DNA of 35,815 nt from Sporosarcina psychrophila (GTDB taxonomy: Bacteria; Bacillota; Bacilli; Bacillales_A; Planococcaceae): positions 1 to 35,815 of the forward strand of contig DYWT01000154.1 of the NCBI GenBank assembly GCA_020742515.1, read 5' to 3'. This document shows, piece after piece, positions 1-7,989 of this stretch. Each line of letters opens with the position of its first letter. The stretch's first letter is position 1. The notes below the pieces were generated by a model. That model saw only the letters and a program-made list of their open reading frames with translations. It made no database searches and was not told the DNA's origin. Made by a program: the position numbers and the translations under genes.

Positions 1-55
1 TACGCCCGTTGTCCATAACATACAGCTTTTTACTTGGCTTAATAATGTTTGACAA
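1..55 (-). CDS. Start of a truncated gene, possibly N-acyl-homoserine-lactonase-like metallo-hydrolase
   Basis: Only the first 18 codons are inside the window; the gene runs off the left edge. The minus strand has a clear AAGGAGG at 63-69 followed seven bases later by TTG (53-55), and the frame then reads SNIIKPSKKLYVMDNGR. The KLYVMDNGR start resembles the N-terminus of N-acyl-homoserine-lactonase-family metallo-beta-lactamase-fold enzymes, but no catalytic motif (HxHxDH) is visible here, so the function is a guess. It lies downstream of, and in the same direction as, the LacI-type regulator, which may control it. Confidence 0.45.
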   Translation of the reverse strand, partial: MSNIIKPSKKLYVMDNGR

Positions 56-225
56 ATTTATTCCTCCTTGTTTAATAAGAGTTTTAATCAATTCACGAAC
101 CTAATCTTTCACCCACCTCCCTTCAAAATCCCTGTCAAATTTCTTCTTTAACAATAAATGAATACGTAACCATTTCATCTTAAAACAGTAAGCTTCACTT
201 TCTGCAGGGACATAACTAAGGTACG

Positions 226-239
226 AGAAACCCGTTTCA
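226..239. promoter_or_regulatory. Candidate LacI-family operator
   Basis: GAAAC-CC-GTTTC (227-238) is a short palindrome of the kind bound by LacI/GalR proteins, in the 237-bp gap between the LacI-type gene and the truncated downstream gene. The same gap carries a 10-bp inverted pair, TGAATACGTA at 159-168 and its complement at 265-274, centred on CG like many LacI-family half sites. That these sites are bound by the adjacent regulator is inference. Confidence 0.35.
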
Positions 240-292
240 GTGTGCTAGTTTTAAATTTTTTGACTACGTATTCACTTACAGCTCTCCTTTAA

Positions 293-1291
293 TTACAATT
301 TTAGGGTTGTTTTCCTTGCCAATAAACTTGTTTCAATTGTTTTTTGAATAAACGATGGACTGAAAGGCTGTCCTTCAATTAGATTAAATAACGTTTCGAC
401 TGCAATCCGTCCAAGATTTTGTTCTGTCGTTATTGTAACCGTGCTAAGTTGAAATGAAGCATGAGCGCTTAAATTCACATTATCGGTTCCAATAATGCTA
501 ATATCCCGAGGAATTTCGTATCCCTTTTGAAGAAGATAATCCATTATAAAGATAGCGATTGAATCGGTTGCAGCATAAATAGCTGTAGGTCGATTCTTGC
601 GGGACATGATGGATGCAGTTTCCTTAAAAATAGATTCTCGGCTCGTGTCTGTAATAATAATATTGTGCTGCTCAAGGGGAATTTTTTCTTCTGTAAGAAC
701 TTGTTTATAACCCTCGAATCTTCCCCAAAACGTGCTCATATTCAGAGGTCCTCCAACCCAGGCAATATGTTGATGCTTTAAACTTATTAAATGTGCAGTT
801 GCAAGACGTCCCGCTTGAACATTGTCCATTTCCACAAAATGACCAAGCTCTTTATGCTTTCGGTTAAACATTACAAAAGGAATATCTAACCTGTTCAATC
901 GCTCAAATATCGAATCCTCATATAAAATGGATGATAAAATAATTCCATCAACCGTATTCTCAACCATGTCTTGATAGACTTCCATATTACTTCCGAAATT
1001 CTCAAAGTGTACATTTACATTAAATCCTTTTTCTTTTGCATAATTCACAATAGACGTTGTAGACTCCGCAAAAAAAGGGTTATGAAGCGGACCTGATAGT
1101 AAAGCGATTGATTTGGTTTTATTATTCACAAGTGAACGTGCGACTGAGTTGGGTCGATAATTCAATTCATTTATTGCATTCTGTACTTTATCGAGCGTTT
1201 TTTTCTGTACCAAATCGGGACTATTTAATACACGTGACACCGTTGTTTGTGAAACACCAGCATATTTCGCAACATCTTTAGAAGAAACCAT
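293..1291 (-). CDS. LacI/GalR-family transcriptional regulator
   Basis: The 332-residue product has the usual LacI layout. An N-terminal helix-turn-helix (SSKDVAKYAGVSQTTVSRVLN, about residues 3-23) and the hinge helix region (YRPNSVARSL, about 47-56) precede a periplasmic-binding-protein-like sensor domain (from about 62) that ends with the characteristic DISIIGTDN segment and a run of sensor-domain helices. The chosen start is the ATG at 1291, which has GGAG seven bases upstream. A TTG six codons earlier would keep the frame open but has no ribosome site. The gene is divergent from the polysaccharide deacetylase and upstream of the truncated gene at 1-55. Its ligand cannot be read from the sequence. 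Self-regulation or control of the downstream gene is likely for this family. Confidence 0.93.
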   Translation of the reverse strand: MVSSKDVAKYAGVSQTTVSRVLNSPDLVQKKTLDKVQNAINELNYRPNSVARSLVNNKTKSIALLSGPLHNPFFAESTTSIVNYAKEKGFNVNVHFENFGSNMEVYQDMVENTVDGIILSSILYEDSIFERLNRLDIPFVMFNRKHKELGHFVEMDNVQAGRLATAHLISLKHQHIAWVGGPLNMSTFWGRFEGYKQVLTEEKIPLEQHNIIITDTSRESIFKETASIMSRKNRPTAIYAATDSIAIFIMDYLLQKGYEIPRDISIIGTDNVNLSAHASFQLSTVTITTEQNLGRIAVETLFNLIEGQPFSPSFIQKTIETSLLARKTTLKL

Positions 1292-1323
1292 AACTAATCT
1301 CCAATTCAATCTTAATTATTATG

Positions 1324-1352
1324 AATATAGCGTACTAGAAAAATATTGTCAA
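1324..1352 (-). promoter_or_regulatory. Sigma-A promoter of the LacI-type gene
   Basis: On the minus strand TTGACA (1347-1352) and TATATT (1324-1329) are separated by exactly 17 bases, about 33 bases before the ATG at 1291. It is a textbook sigma-A promoter. Confidence 0.8.
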
Positions 1353-1495
1353 CACTATTCAGATTTTTAAATTTCCTATTCCCTCATATAGTGTCATGGA
1401 TTGACAAACGAGCGGATTATATTGCGTTTTAGATAAGTATTAAAAATCAATGTTGGGGGAGATTATGATGAAGTGACTACAACTAGGAGGAGAAC

Positions 1496-2458
1496 ATGAA
1501 GAATACATTTCTAATACTATTTGTGTTATTAAGTGGTTCAGTTCTGTTTTTTCTTGGCAATTCGAAAAGTCTACCTATCCCATCAGATCTTATAACGACA
1601 ATGGCAATTCCGACAACTGTTGAAAATGAAGACTTACTCAGCAAAATTCAATCCTATGCATTGGCGAATGATATAAAACCAATTGATGCGACTGTTGATA
1701 AGATATGGAAAGCTATTCCAGGCTATAACGGATTAGTAATTGATAGCAAAGCAAGTTATCAAAGTATGTTGGCTGGCAATGATTTTGATGTGAAAAAACT
1801 TGTTTATAAAGAGATTTCACCACAAGTTCATTTGGAAGATCTGCCCCCATCTCCTATTTATAAAGGTAATCCAGAAAAACTTATGGTCGCGTTATTAATC
1901 AATGTTGCGTGGGGCGACGAATACATCCCAGACATCCTGGCAACTTTGAATGATTCTAACGTCAAGGCTACATTCTTTTTTGACGGCAGTTGGGTTAAAA
2001 AGAACCCTGATTTAACTTCCATGATTAACTTGGAGGGGCATGAAATTGGAAACCATGCCTACAGTCATCCTGATCTTAAACAGCGTTCTAGGGAGGAGAC
2101 AATCGTTGAATTGACAAAAACGAATGATGTCATTGAAGAAACACTTGGCATGAAGCCGAAGTGGTTTGCCCCACCGAGCGGAAGCTTTAATCAGGAAACA
2201 ATTCTTGTTGCTAATGAACTCGGTATGAAAACCATTCTTTGGACGGTCGACACGGTTGACTGGAAAAAGCCAGCGACAACGGAAATGGTAAATCGCGTTT
2301 TGACAGGTGTGGGAAATGGCTCAATGGTTCTTATGCATCCTACAAAACCCACGTCTGAGGGATTAAAATCGATGATAGATGGCATGAAAGACAAAGGATA
2401 CCAACTAGGTACCGTTAGTGATTTAATGAGTGAAAAACGGATTGACGCGTTTGAATAA
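1496..2458 (+). CDS. Secreted polysaccharide deacetylase family protein (NodB domain)
   Basis: This 320-residue protein begins with a short charged stretch and a hydrophobic segment (about 5-21) that fits a signal anchor or signal peptide, so the enzyme acts outside the membrane. After a roughly 100-residue N-terminal region comes a NodB homology domain (about 128-312). Motif 2 is present (GHEIGNHAYSHP, with H187 and H191 as metal ligands), as are a motif 3 variant (FAPPSGSF, 224-231), motif 4 (DTVDW, 252-256) and motif 5 (MVLMHPT, 277-283). Motif 1, normally TFDDG, reads NVAWGDE (136-142), as in the YlxY-like branch, so ordinary catalysis is doubtful. The substrate would be peptidoglycan or another N-acetylated glycan by family knowledge. 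The start has AGGAGGA five bases upstream. It is monocistronic, with a terminator 90 bases downstream. Confidence 0.88.
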   Translation: MKNTFLILFVLLSGSVLFFLGNSKSLPIPSDLITTMAIPTTVENEDLLSKIQSYALANDIKPIDATVDKIWKAIPGYNGLVIDSKASYQSMLAGNDFDVKKLVYKEISPQVHLEDLPPSPIYKGNPEKLMVALLINVAWGDEYIPDILATLNDSNVKATFFFDGSWVKKNPDLTSMINLEGHEIGNHAYSHPDLKQRSREETIVELTKTNDVIEETLGMKPKWFAPPSGSFNQETILVANELGMKTILWTVDTVDWKKPATTEMVNRVLTGVGNGSMVLMHPTKPTSEGLKSMIDGMKDKGYQLGTVSDLMSEKRIDAFE

Positions 2459-2551
2459 AGAGAAGTTTTAAATTGGAAAGTCTCATTAGTAACTAAAACG
2501 GAAAGTGTTCAAGCACTATTACTCAACGAACACTACACAGACTCTTCTATA

Positions 2552-2591
2552 AAAACGTCTTCCAGCAGATAGAACCGATGGAAGACGTTTT
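2552..2591. terminator. Bidirectional intrinsic terminator
   Basis: A 12-bp perfect stem, AAAACGTCTTCC (2552-2563) with its complement at 2580-2591, encloses a 16-base loop, with T-rich tails on both strands. It sits between the convergent deacetylase and amidohydrolase genes and can serve both. Confidence 0.85.
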
Positions 2592-2601
2592 AGCGTTTCT
2601 C

Positions 2602-3867
2602 TTATTTTTTCATATTACACCATTCAATTATAAAGAGCATAAGCGTCTTGGTAAAAGTTAGTAACTCATCGATGCTTATCTTTTCATCGACAGAATGAGC
2701 TTCTTCCAACTTCCCGGGTCCATAGATAACTGTTGGAATTCCTGCCTCACCTAACCATCCCGCGTCTGTTACTGTTCTCGACATACCGATGACTACAGGA
2801 CTTTTTTCGGTTTGCTCATGACAATCTGCAAGCAGTTGAACAGCTGCATGATCCGCGTTCATTTCCAGCGCCGGGAATATTTCTCCTCGCTCTTCAATCA
2901 TCGATTTTCCGCCCCAGCGATATTGAATCGGATTTTCTCGCAGCCATGGATCCGCTTTGGCTACATGGTTAAGGTGATCTTCAATTTCATTCACCACAGA
3001 TTGATACGTTTCATTCGGATAAAAGTGAACAGTGATCCAAAGTCGGCATTCATCCGCAACAAAAGCCGCATGTCTTCCACCTTCTATAACTGCCGGGTTG
3101 ATAGTATTCATACCCGGTGCAAACCCCGGATACTGTTTTGTCACGGCCCAGTGACGTTCCAAGTCTTGCAGTCCAGCAATCACTTTCATCATCTTCTCGA
3201 TCGCACTGGCCCCCTTGACGTTACCACCTGCATGGAGCATACTCATCCTCATCGCATCATGGAAAACTTCCTTACTTTTGATTGTTATCCAGCCGGTTAT
3301 TACACCACCCTGACCATGAATTTGACGATCACTGCCATCTACTACAAGCGCGAAGTCTGCCGTATAGCCTTTTTCCATACACGAAAGTGTTCCAGCTTCT
3401 CCTGCTTCCTCCCCAATGACCGTCTGGATTTGCAAATCGCCTTTAAGTTCAACACCCAATTCCCTTACTAATTTAACGGCCATTAAAGTCGCCGCCACTG
3501 CACCTTTCATATCAGAAGTTCCCCGTCCATATGCAAAGCCATCTTTCGTCGTCAGATCAAAGACAGGCACAGTCCACTCTGTTTCATCCCCCACTTCCGC
3601 AACGTCTATATGACCATTAATGATTAAGCTATTATGCAGAGTGCCATCTGTTCCTTTTTTAATGCCTATAACATTTGGATCGCCAGAAAACACATCCCAA
3701 CTAGCCGTTTCGAACTTCTCTTGTTCTAAAAAGTCTTGAATATACTTCTGCACGCCAGCTGTATTTCTTGCAGGCGGACTGACAGTTGGAAATCGGACCA
3801 GATCTCCAAGCAATCGCAACAACTCCTCTTGACGTTCATCAACCAAGCTACTGATTCTCTTTTCCAT
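2602..3867 (-). CDS. ylmB: M20-family amidohydrolase, probable formylaminopyrimidine deformylase (thiamine salvage)
   Basis: The product of about 421 residues is an M20/ArgE-DapE type metalloenzyme. The metal-binding motifs are INGHIDV (H86, D88), GRGTSDMKG (D119) and IGEEAGEAG (catalytic E153, metal E154), with a dimerisation domain in between. Sequence alone leaves the substrate open, but the gene lies directly behind a TPP riboswitch and terminator. That strongly favours YlmB, which removes the formyl group from N-formyl-aminomethyl-pyrimidine so the pyrimidine half of degraded thiamine can be re-used with TenA. Length matches YlmB (about 426). The ATG at 3867 has GGGTGA immediately upstream. 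An ATG three codons earlier (3876) is possible but lacks a ribosome site. If the riboswitch link were coincidental, it would be an ArgE/DapE-like deacylase. Confidence 0.88.
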   Translation of the reverse strand: MEKRISSLVDERQEELLRLLGDLVRFPTVSPPARNTAGVQKYIQDFLEQEKFETASWDVFSGDPNVIGIKKGTDGTLHNSLIINGHIDVAEVGDETEWTVPVFDLTTKDGFAYGRGTSDMKGAVAATLMAVKLVRELGVELKGDLQIQTVIGEEAGEAGTLSCMEKGYTADFALVVDGSDRQIHGQGGVITGWITIKSKEVFHDAMRMSMLHAGGNVKGASAIEKMMKVIAGLQDLERHWAVTKQYPGFAPGMNTINPAVIEGGRHAAFVADECRLWITVHFYPNETYQSVVNEIEDHLNHVAKADPWLRENPIQYRWGGKSMIEERGEIFPALEMNADHAAVQLLADCHEQTEKSPVVIGMSRTVTDAGWLGEAGIPTVIYGPGKLEEAHSVDEKISIDELLTFTKTLMLFIIEWCNMKK

Positions 3868-3920
3868 TTCACCCATCCATTCTTTATCTATATTTTACTT
3901 CAGTGAAACTGTAATGGAAT

Positions 3921-3962
3921 AGAAAACAGCCGCCTTCCATAATTGGAAAGCGGCTGTTTTCT
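3921..3962 (-). terminator. Riboswitch expression-platform terminator
   Basis: AAAACAGCCG (3923-3932) pairs with CGGCTGTTTT (3951-3960), extended inward through TTCC/GGAA with one mismatch, around a six-base ATAATT loop. It is followed on the minus strand by a T-rich tract. It lies between the TPP aptamer and the amidohydrolase start, the position expected for TPP-induced transcription termination. Confidence 0.88.
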
Positions 3963-3992
3963 ACATATATAAAGACAGTGATTGTAGGATTT

Positions 3993-4078
3993 CAGCTGCT
4001 TCCCTACGCTAGTATGAACTAGATCAGGTTCGAAGGGTTTACATGTATGATGCGTCTCAGCCTAAACGGCTCCCCTGG
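3993..4078 (-). promoter_or_regulatory. TPP (THI-box) riboswitch
   Basis: Read on the minus strand, the segment holds all hallmarks of the TPP aptamer in order: GGGGAGCC, GGCTGAGACGCATC, ACCCTTCGAACCTGATCTAG, and TACTAGCGTAGGGAAGC. The CTGAGA and ACCTGAT cores are exact. It begins only about 27 bases after the stop codon of the upstream SLH gene and is followed by a terminator and the YlmB-type gene. Thus TPP should shut off the salvage gene by transcription termination, as known for THI elements in Bacillales. Confidence 0.97.
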
Positions 4079-4103
4079 CAGTATCTATTTAATTAGTGTT
4101 TTT

Positions 4104-6290
4104 TTATAATGCGTCCGTTCGTTCTTCACCCTCTGGAAGATACTTCAATAAGTCGATATCACGTAAACCATTCTTTATTTTGGTTGTGTAGCCAAGCTTT
4201 TCATTCGATAAAAATGATGCTTTTGAAGCGATCATTTCTTCTAGCAAAGGCAAATACGTCGGATCAATATCTTTCCAAAGTTTGTACGAATTTAATAAAT
4301 CCTCTAAAGTCAGATGCTTGTAATCATCGCCTTTATAATCACCCAGTGGAGAAATACGGTACCAAATATCGCCGCTATCACGAAGCCAATCATCTTTTTC
4401 CGCTACAATCGCTGTTTGAACAGCTCTAGCAGCATCTAAATATTTCTGATCATGGAACTCATTGTAGGCCATGAGTAAAATGTTCATACCGCCCAACACG
4501 TGATTCATAGAAGCATGCGTCGTCACTTCCTGTGCAATTGGGAAGTAATCTGAAATGTAATAGGATTTGTCATTCACAGGGATAACATTTCCTTTACTTT
4601 TTTGCGAAACAAGTAAGTCCGCATAATTACGTAGCGGTTCTTTCGCATTTTTGATTCCAAAATCGGCACCACTATTATAGTAGAACAACGCAATTTGCTC
4701 ATTAAAACGTGTATCAATGAATGGAGCAGTAATGTCGTATAGATCTTTCAAATAGGTGCTTGTGACTTCTGTTTCCCAGTACTCTTTGTCGCCTTTGAAA
4801 TTCTTCAAATTAACAAAGGAGTTGTAAATTAAGTTCTCAAAATAACGATCTTCTTGCTCATTATATAATACCAGCGCTCGATCTTCTTTTAATAGAAGCA
4901 AGTTTCTTCCATAGCCTTGCCCATTATCAGGCATTGGTTCTGTCGTTGTCGCCATTTTATTGAATGCACCACCCGCAGTATACCAATTATTACGTTTTTT
5001 ATAATACTTGGCTGACTCCTGCATCCAGCTCTCCATATTCTCTTCATTTGCAAACAATTGACCATCCGCATTCATATACCATTGATCTACGATGTCATCG
5101 CCTTTTGAATTCAACGTATGAACGGATAGTAGAGTAGAGCCAACTTGGGCATACGATAATGCTTCTTTTTCACCTAGTAATTGACGCATGTAGCTGTAAC
5201 CCTCATCCTCATACTCCAATGACAATTGCTTCGATAAATATGACTGTCCGACCATCCGCTCTTTCACTGACCCGTCTTGCTTTACAAAACGCAGTAAGCC
5301 TGTTGGATAGGACGTTGTGTCACTGCCAAAGACATCTTCTTCATTACGTTTAATCTTGTAGCGGTCATAACGGTTTAACTCAAATGAAGCAACTTCATTT
5401 TCTTTTTGAATAACATCAACCGTTACAGCAGATTCAGTAGGATTGTTAATTTTCGAAAACAAGAAGTAATCCCCATTATCAAAAGAACGCACCGTTAGCT
5501 CTATTATTGCACCTTGTTCTCCGACATTATATGTGTAAATATTATCTCGTGAAAACGTATTATCAATTCTCGTATGATTCGTGAAAAGGATATCCTCTGC
5601 TGATCTTAAGTAAATCGGATGTTCATCAAATGACACCTTCATTAAATGAACAGTAGAGGGAATTCGAATAAAATTAGGCGACAGCTTTAAATTAGTTAAC
5701 GCATACTTTTTGATGGTTTCAATGTTACCATTTTCTACAAGTCCTTGATGCAGAACCACCGCAAAAGTAGCACGGTCGACCGTTGTTTCTGGATTGAACA
5801 GACCATTCTCTGTGCCTGGCATCGTTCCGTATTTGGGAACTATACCAACACTCCCTTTATCCAATGAAGTAAGGCTTGGCCAATCGATTAGTTCACTACC
5901 TTGCAAATTGAATGCGCGTATTAATGCCGACTCCATTTGCTGACGTGTTAGAGGTTCATCCATCCCAAGCGAATTGCTTGCCACGTCTTTGATTAAGGAT
6001 TCATATCCCACTTTTGTAAAAGATTGTGCAGCCTCCCCAACAGTTATTGCTACGTCAGGTCGAAACTGCATATCGCCGTAACCCTTCATGATACCCATTT
6101 CTACAAGTTGCATAACTTCATTTTTCGCCCAGTGGCTATTTGGAATATCCGTAAACTTCACGACAGTCGTGATGTCTTCTGACTTAACAGCTTGACCTTC
6201 TGCCTCGTTAGCTGCTAATACAATCGTAGCTGACATTGGCAAAGCTACTGTCAATGCTAGAGCGAAAAACAGTGTGCGTATTTTCTTCAT
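4104..6290 (-). CDS. Large secreted SLH-domain protein of unknown function
   Basis: The 728-residue product starts with a classic signal peptide (MKKIRTLFFALALTVALPMS, cleavage near ATIVLA-A). It is followed by S-layer homology repeats: a clear one at about 47-95 (FTDIPNSHWAKNEVMQLVE...GYGDMQFRPD) and more degenerate ones to about 190. These should hold it on the cell wall via pyruvylated secondary polymer. The remaining 530 residues match no family I can name. They hold a beta-rich stretch (about 200-360) and then a helical half with repeated Tyr/Trp-rich helices, for example around NHVLGGMNILLMAYNEF, reminiscent of (alpha/alpha) toroid glycan enzymes; that is inference only. The only start has GAGGAGG 13 bases upstream, an unusually long spacing. 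No terminator separates it from the downstream riboswitch. Confidence 0.9.
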   Translation of the reverse strand: MKKIRTLFFALALTVALPMSATIVLAANEAEGQAVKSEDITTVVKFTDIPNSHWAKNEVMQLVEMGIMKGYGDMQFRPDVAITVGEAAQSFTKVGYESLIKDVASNSLGMDEPLTRQQMESALIRAFNLQGSELIDWPSLTSLDKGSVGIVPKYGTMPGTENGLFNPETTVDRATFAVVLHQGLVENGNIETIKKYALTNLKLSPNFIRIPSTVHLMKVSFDEHPIYLRSAEDILFTNHTRIDNTFSRDNIYTYNVGEQGAIIELTVRSFDNGDYFLFSKINNPTESAVTVDVIQKENEVASFELNRYDRYKIKRNEEDVFGSDTTSYPTGLLRFVKQDGSVKERMVGQSYLSKQLSLEYEDEGYSYMRQLLGEKEALSYAQVGSTLLSVHTLNSKGDDIVDQWYMNADGQLFANEENMESWMQESAKYYKKRNNWYTAGGAFNKMATTTEPMPDNGQGYGRNLLLLKEDRALVLYNEQEDRYFENLIYNSFVNLKNFKGDKEYWETEVTSTYLKDLYDITAPFIDTRFNEQIALFYYNSGADFGIKNAKEPLRNYADLLVSQKSKGNVIPVNDKSYYISDYFPIAQEVTTHASMNHVLGGMNILLMAYNEFHDQKYLDAARAVQTAIVAEKDDWLRDSGDIWYRISPLGDYKGDDYKHLTLEDLLNSYKLWKDIDPTYLPLLEEMIASKASFLSNEKLGYTTKIKNGLRDIDLLKYLPEGEERTDAL

Positions 6291-6355
6291 CTTTGTTTAA
6301 AGCCCTCCTCTAATTCGAGAAATTAATTGATAAAACCCGATTTGATTTAACTCTA

Positions 6356-6364
6356 ATTATAACA
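6356..6364 (-). promoter_or_regulatory. Extended -10 promoter of the SLH gene
   Basis: On the minus strand the sequence TGTTATAAT is a consensus extended -10 (TGnTATAAT) about 66 bases before the ATG at 6290. No good -35 box stands 17 bases upstream, which extended -10 promoters tolerate. Confidence 0.5.
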
Positions 6365-6462
6365 CTTTTGGATACTATTTGGGGTTTCGTCAACATATTA
6401 GGAATTAGATGGATGCTAGTAGTTTAAGTTACTTGTCACAAATGACTATCAATGGACATCAA

Positions 6463-6513
6463 AAAAGTACTTGGTACTAACACAATTCGAAATTGTGCCA
6501 GCCAGGTACTTTT
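6463..6513 (-). terminator. Intrinsic terminator of the HEAT-like gene
   Basis: AAAAGTACTTGG (6463-6474) pairs with CCAGGTACTTTT (6502-6513), with an inner CACAATT/AATTGTG hairpin (6481-6497). On the minus strand it ends in a TTTTTT tract, 50 bases past the stop of the gene at 6566. Confidence 0.85.
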
Positions 6514-6565
6514 AATTACCTTTCGATTGTGAACACAGATTTTTTGGAAGTTTACTCTAGACTCT

Positions 6566-7120
6566 TCATTTCCATACAGTCATATACTTCTTACGGTATT
6601 TGATATCTTCTTCTGTCTCAATCAAATCCATTGCTAGTTGTTTAATTTCTTCCTCTTTTAATACATCATATAAATTTTTCAAGCCTTGAATCATATCAAA
6701 TCGAATCAAGGTGTAATGTTTTTCATCCGCACCGTTTTGAAAGCGATCCACTATATGATTAATCACCATTTCCTTTTGTTCCTTTCCAGCTAACCCGACT
6801 TTCCATATCGATTGCAAGCTATGACGGGCAGTAACAAATTTTGGATCTCTGGTCACTTCCCATAACGCTGAAAAATCGCCTACTATGCGTTTTTCAGGAT
6901 CACTTTTCGCAAGACCAGCTAGGAACTGAGCTGCCCTGGATCTTCTGTGATTATCGGTATCTGTCAGCCATCCCTTTAATTGGTCCCAAACTTCATAAGC
7001 CCAGTCCACCTCTTCTTTTGTAGCTGCAATAATATTATTATATGCTTCAATTTGAATATCTTTGTCCTTTGCTTCCAGGTTTTCGAAGTAGGATTTGGTT
7101 ACACTGTCCACTCGCTTCAA
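6566..7120 (-). CDS. Small HEAT-repeat-like helical protein
   Basis: This 184-residue, probably cytoplasmic protein is almost wholly helical. It shows a repeated pattern of paired helices with aliphatic spacing (for example DNHRRSRAAQFLAGLA at about 56-71 and DPKFVTARHSLQSIWKVGLA at about 92-111), typical of HEAT/ARM-like repeats. It has no signal, membrane or catalytic motif, so a protein-interaction role is the most that can be said. The start is uncertain: the frame opens after a stop with TTG (7118-7120) preceded by GAGAGTGAG, and GTG three codons later is an alternative. It is followed by its own terminator and preceded by a 140-base gap, so it is probably monocistronic. Confidence 0.7.
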   Translation of the reverse strand: MKRVDSVTKSYFENLEAKDKDIQIEAYNNIIAATKEEVDWAYEVWDQLKGWLTDTDNHRRSRAAQFLAGLAKSDPEKRIVGDFSALWEVTRDPKFVTARHSLQSIWKVGLAGKEQKEMVINHIVDRFQNGADEKHYTLIRFDMIQGLKNLYDVLKEEEIKQLAMDLIETEEDIKYRKKYMTVWK

Positions 7121-7260
7121 CTCACTCTCGTTAAAAATTTATTTATGTACGTCCGTTCATCGTACTGATTACTATACAGTTTTCACTCCATTACATCTAT
7201 TGCACTACCTCATTATTAAACTGCCCGCTACTAAAATCATAAATTCCTGTAAATTTTAAA

Positions 7261-7989
7261 TTAGCGGTCTCTATTTGCAATAGAGTCAAGGAATTTATCC
7301 AAAATTGCAGTGTAGATTTCGGGCTGTTCACTATGAACTAAATGAGAGGCAAATGGAACAATTGCTACATGGAACAGCTCATTCATTGCTTGATATTTTA
7401 ATGCCCCAATTACTTCATGTTTCTTATCTTCTCCTACTATAATTAAAGCCGGGCATTGAATACTTGAAACTTCGCTTGTTTCTTCGAATGGATACCAATC
7501 ATGCTCTTGGGAGGTTCTGATAAAACTTTGCCAGTCGGATAAATGTATTCCATTGAAATAATTTACGGCGTCTTCATTTTCCAGAATCGCCATTTGCATG
7601 CTAGCATCAACACGTTGTAACTCAGCCCAATTAGATGGTTTTTCAGAAGTTACGCCTGATAGCGTCAAACTCTTAACTCTGTCTGGGTATCTCTTTATGA
7701 ATACCAAGCCCACGAGTGCTCCCAGAGAGGCACCTACGATATGGGCTTTTTTGACTTCTAGATGATTGAGAGTATCAACTAAATCAACTACTGAATTTTC
7801 GAAGAAGTGTAGAATATCTATTTGATCCACTTTAGATTTTCCATGGCCCCGTAAGTCTGGCATGATGACTTTGTAATTCTCTTTGAAATGTTCCCTTTGG
7901 TATTCGAAATCAGTACTCCCGGTTTGCAAGCCTGTGTGAAGAAATACAATCGGCCCGCCATTTCCTACAATCGTTGTGTGTAAAATCAA
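7261..7989 (-). CDS. Alpha/beta hydrolase
   Basis: The 242-residue product has the full alpha/beta-hydrolase signature: the oxyanion-loop motif IVFLHTGLQTG (about 14-24), PDLRGHGKS (44-52), a nucleophile elbow GASLG with S88, the acid D188 in IIVGEDKKH and the base H216 in FASHLVHSEQPE. It has no signal peptide, so it is cytosolic. The short cap region (about 120-170) suggests a small esterase or lactonase-like enzyme of the 3-oxoadipate-enol-lactonase type; the substrate is unknown. The start is TTG at 7989, supported by GGAGGG eight bases upstream. It stands alone, with a 700-base gap upstream and a short AT-rich gap downstream. Confidence 0.9.
   Translation of the reverse strand: MILHTTIVGNGGPIVFLHTGLQTGSTDFEYQREHFKENYKVIMPDLRGHGKSKVDQIDILHFFENSVVDLVDTLNHLEVKKAHIVGASLGALVGLVFIKRYPDRVKSLTLSGVTSEKPSNWAELQRVDASMQMAILENEDAVNYFNGIHLSDWQSFIRTSQEHDWYPFEETSEVSSIQCPALIIVGEDKKHEVIGALKYQAMNELFHVAIVPFASHLVHSEQPEIYTAILDKFLDSIANRDR

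Noticed and set aside
1401..1435. TTGACA at 1401 as the -35 of the deacetylase promoter
   Set aside because: No -10 box at 16-18 bases; the TATATT-like and TAGATA-like options give spacings of 11 and 23 bases.
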